Source: Novosphingobium sp. BW1
GTDB taxonomy: Bacteria > Pseudomonadota > Alphaproteobacteria > Sphingomonadales > Sphingomonadaceae
Direction of reading: 5' to 3'
Assembly (NCBI RefSeq): GCF_008107685.1
Contig: NZ_VIRF01000082.1
Coordinates: 62,001-126,000, forward strand
DNA length: 64,000 nt
Part shown: one piece after another, positions 61,843 to 64,000 of the stretch
Layout: each line of letters begins with the position of its first letter
How positions within the stretch are numbered: position 1 is the stretch's first letter
Notes under the pieces: generated by a model
Seen by the model: only the letters and a program-made list of their open reading frames with translations
What the model was told of the DNA's origin: nothing
Databases searched by the model: none
Translations under genes and position numbers: made by a program

Positions 61843-64000
61843 ATGTTCCGCAAAAGTCACGTGGGCGCGCTCAGCGCCCTGCTGCTGTGCAGTGCAGCGC
61901 AAATTCAGGCGCAGGCGCAGAGCCCGCAGCCGGGCGTTGAGGCGCAAGGCATGGACGGGGACTATGCGGAGGCGGTGAAGTCCTGGACAACCAAGCCCGA
62001 ATTCATGAGCCCGCTGGTCGATCACCTGCCTACGTCCTCGACCATTCCCTCGCCCAAGCAAGTGCTGGGCGATCACATCGGCGCACCCAACAAGCTGCAC
62101 TATTACCAGCAGATCGTGGGTTATTACCGTGCGCTGGCACAGGCCGCGCCCGATCGGGTCAAGATCGTCGAGATCGGCAAGACCGAAGAGGGCCGTGAGA
62201 ACATCATCGTGATGATCTCTTCGGCTGGGAACATGGCCGACATCGAGAACACGCGCCTGGGCCTTGCCAAGCTGGCCGACCCGCGCGGTGTGCCCGAGGA
62301 GGAGGCCAGGGCGGTCATCGCCGAGACACCGCCGATCTACCACATCTCCGCAGGCCTCCACAGCGCCGAGACCGGCCCGCCCGAAATGCTGATGGAGCTG
62401 GCCTATCGCCTGCTGGCCGACGACAGCGAGACGTTCCAGCGCATCCGCGACAACGTCATCGTCTCGCTCAGCCCCGTGCTGGAGGCGGATGGGCGCGACC
62501 GCTATGTCGACTGGTACTACCGCAACCTCATCGACGAGCGCGACGACCGCAACAAGCCGGGCGGCCCGCCGTACTGGGGCAAGTACATCTACCACGACAA
62601 CAACCGCGACATTAACCTCTCGGACAAGAGCGCCAAGGAGCTGATGAAGTGGTACCTGGAATGGCACCCCCCGATCATGCACGAGCTGCATGAATCGGTG
62701 CCCTTCCTCTACATCTATTCCGGCATGGCGCCGCAGAACCCGGATCTTGATCCGCTGCTCTTCGCCGAGCTTCCCTGGTTTTCCAACTACGAGATGGCGC
62801 AGCTTACCAAGTACGGCATGCCGGGTGTGTGGACGCATGGCTATGTCGATGCGTGGACGCCGGGCTACCTCGCCTTCATGTCGTCCAACCATAACGGGAT
62901 GCTGCGCATGTACGAGACGTTCGGGAATGGCGGGGCGACGACGATGTACCGCCACGTTGCGCCCGATCCGGCCTCGGGCCTTGGCCGCGATCAGACCACG
63001 CGCAAGTGGTACCGCCCCAATCCTCCCTACAAGGAGGTCATGTGGTCGTTGCGCAACAACACCAATTTCATGGAAACGGGCGTCCTCACCGCGCTCGATA
63101 TGACCTCGCGCTTTCCCAGGGAAATCCTGGAAAACTTCTACAAGAAGAGCCGGGATGCCATCAAGGTCGGCGCCGGTGAAGCGCCCTATGGTTTCATCAT
63201 TCCGGCAGGTCAGGCCGATCCCACGCGGGTCAAGTTCGTGACCGACATCCTGCAGCTTCAGGGCATCGAGATCGCCCAGGCCGAGCGCGAAGTGAAGCTG
63301 AAGGAGGGCACCTACCCGGCGGGCTCGCTGATCGTGAAGCTTGACCAGCCTTACGGCCGTCTCGCCAAGATCCTGTTGCGCGTTCAGGACAACTACCCCG
63401 ACGAGAACGTGGGCACGTACGACGACGCGGCCTGGACAATGGGCCTGATGGCGCACGCCAGGATCGTGGAGAGCGCGGACGAGGACATCCTCTCGGTGCC
63501 CACGCGCTCCGTCGAAAGCTACAGCCCGCGTGGCTCGATCACCGGATCGGGCGCGAAGACCTATGCCGTGCTCGATAAAGGCGCGGTGGGCATGGCGACG
63601 CTGCGCTACAAGCTGGCGGACGTGGACGGTGTCGAGATCGTGGAGGACGCCTTCACCTCGGGCGGCACCACCATTCCGGCCGGCTCCTTCCTCGTGCCGG
63701 GCAGTGCCTATGAAACCTTGAAGCCGCTGGTCGAAACCCTTGCCCTCGACGCGGTGGGCATCGGCAGCGCGGCGGACAAGGCGCAGGCCCACGTGAGCGA
63801 ACTGCCGCGTCTTGGCGTCTTCAGCACCTGGGGTTCGACGCAGGATGTAGGCTGGCTGCGCTACGGGCTGGACCAGCAGGAGGTCGATTACGACCTCTTG
63901 TTCAAGGAGCGTATACGCGAGGGCAACCTGCGGGCTGACTACGACGTCATCATCCTGCCCCAGCAGGGCCGCTCGACCAAGGATATCGTCTTCGACATCC
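61843..64000 (+). CDS. M14-like zinc metallopeptidase (3' truncated by window edge)
   Basis: About 719 residues are visible and the gene continues past the right edge. It has a signal peptide (ALSALLLCSAAQIQAQAQ). A zinc-carboxypeptidase-like domain carries YHISAGLHSAETGPPEMLMEL (HxxE zinc ligands), NNRDINLSDK and HELHESVPFLYIY, fitting an M14-family domain. The region beyond about residue 440 is a glutamine-amidotransferase-like or beta domain often found in long secreted M14 relatives; this is tentative. ATG 61843 follows ACAGGAGG. It is divergent from a TBDR/amidohydrolase operon, suggesting joint use of extracellular peptides. Confidence 0.85.
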   Translation, partial: MFRKSHVGALSALLLCSAAQIQAQAQSPQPGVEAQGMDGDYAEAVKSWTTKPEFMSPLVDHLPTSSTIPSPKQVLGDHIGAPNKLHYYQQIVGYYRALAQAAPDRVKIVEIGKTEEGRENIIVMISSAGNMADIENTRLGLAKLADPRGVPEEEARAVIAETPPIYHISAGLHSAETGPPEMLMELAYRLLADDSETFQRIRDNVIVSLSPVLEADGRDRYVDWYYRNLIDERDDRNKPGGPPYWGKYIYHDNNRDINLSDKSAKELMKWYLEWHPPIMHELHESVPFLYIYSGMAPQNPDLDPLLFAELPWFSNYEMAQLTKYGMPGVWTHGYVDAWTPGYLAFMSSNHNGMLRMYETFGNGGATTMYRHVAPDPASGLGRDQTTRKWYRPNPPYKEVMWSLRNNTNFMETGVLTALDMTSRFPREILENFYKKSRDAIKVGAGEAPYGFIIPAGQADPTRVKFVTDILQLQGIEIAQAEREVKLKEGTYPAGSLIVKLDQPYGRLAKILLRVQDNYPDENVGTYDDAAWTMGLMAHARIVESADEDILSVPTRSVESYSPRGSITGSGAKTYAVLDKGAVGMATLRYKLADVDGVEIVEDAFTSGGTTIPAGSFLVPGSAYETLKPLVETLALDAVGIGSAADKAQAHVSELPRLGVFSTWGSTQDVGWLRYGLDQQEVDYDLLFKERIREGNLRADYDVIILPQQGRSTKDIVFDI

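Noticed and set aside
61741..63792. 683-codon open frame on the minus strand
   Set aside because: It is antisense to the M14-like peptidase, whose zinc motifs, signal peptide and ribosome-binding site are clear. The minus frame shows no domain.
1..64000. CRISPR array, prophage or integrative element
   Set aside because: No regularly spaced direct repeats, cas-like genes, phage structural genes or integrase were seen. The only mobile DNA supported is the IS630-like element.

Overview
The window is a high-GC chromosomal segment from an alphaproteobacterium, most likely a sphingomonad (Sphingomonadales, Novosphingobium-like). This is inferred from three large TonB-dependent receptors (TBDRs) paired with catabolic genes, a Caulobacter-type oxidative D-xylose (Weimberg) module, a CnoX/YbbN-like thioredoxin, a DUF3422 gene and an unlinked copAB copper operon. 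It mixes core genes (lptB, rpoN, infC, hemF, map, rsh, pmbA, tRNAs) with accessory loci. No CRISPR array, prophage or integrase was seen.

Layout. 1-5430: truncated thioredoxin, two identical tRNA-Gly(GCC) genes, pmbA, a small membrane protein, lptB-rpoN. 5719-11194: a sugar-modification cluster with a glycosyltransferase/methyltransferase fusion, an ABC-F ATPase and a TPR/SPINDLY-type O-GlcNAc transferase-like protein. 11366-13916: the wreck of a [NiFe]-hydrogenase locus (hyaA', hyaB', hypF'), interrupted by a decayed IS630-family element with clear terminal inverted repeats; an intact DUF3422 gene follows.

15203-41223: the centrepiece, a roughly 26-kb xyloglucan utilisation locus. It encodes a TBDR, a FAD-dependent tryptophan-halogenase-like protein, two esterases, GH3 beta-glucosidase, a LacI-type regulator, aldose 1-epimerase, an MFS sugar porter, xylC-xylB-xylX, GH74 xyloglucanase, two GH35 beta-galactosidases, a PA14-containing GH31 alpha-xylosidase and a GH29 alpha-L-fucosidase. 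Together these cover every linkage of fucogalacto-xyloglucan and send xylose into the Weimberg route; the last two Weimberg enzymes (xylD, xylA) are not in the window. Four related palindromes (approximately TGRTAGCGNTAYCA) lie before the four promoter regions of the locus and are the likely operators of the local LacI regulator.

41353-54030: TRIC/UPF0126 channel, infC, pdeM divergent from hemF-map, a TBDR-phoD pair, a PilZ protein, rsh, a cyclophilin/DUF1905 pair and tRNA-Ser(GGA). 54149-57407: copper operon (small His/Cys protein, copA, copB). 57592-64000: an amidohydrolase/TBDR operon divergent from a truncated M14-like metallopeptidase, plausibly a peptide-scavenging unit.

A recurring feature is a strong intercistronic hairpin between each of the three TBDR genes and its downstream enzyme gene. 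Assignments come from reading the translations and motifs only; no database search was run.
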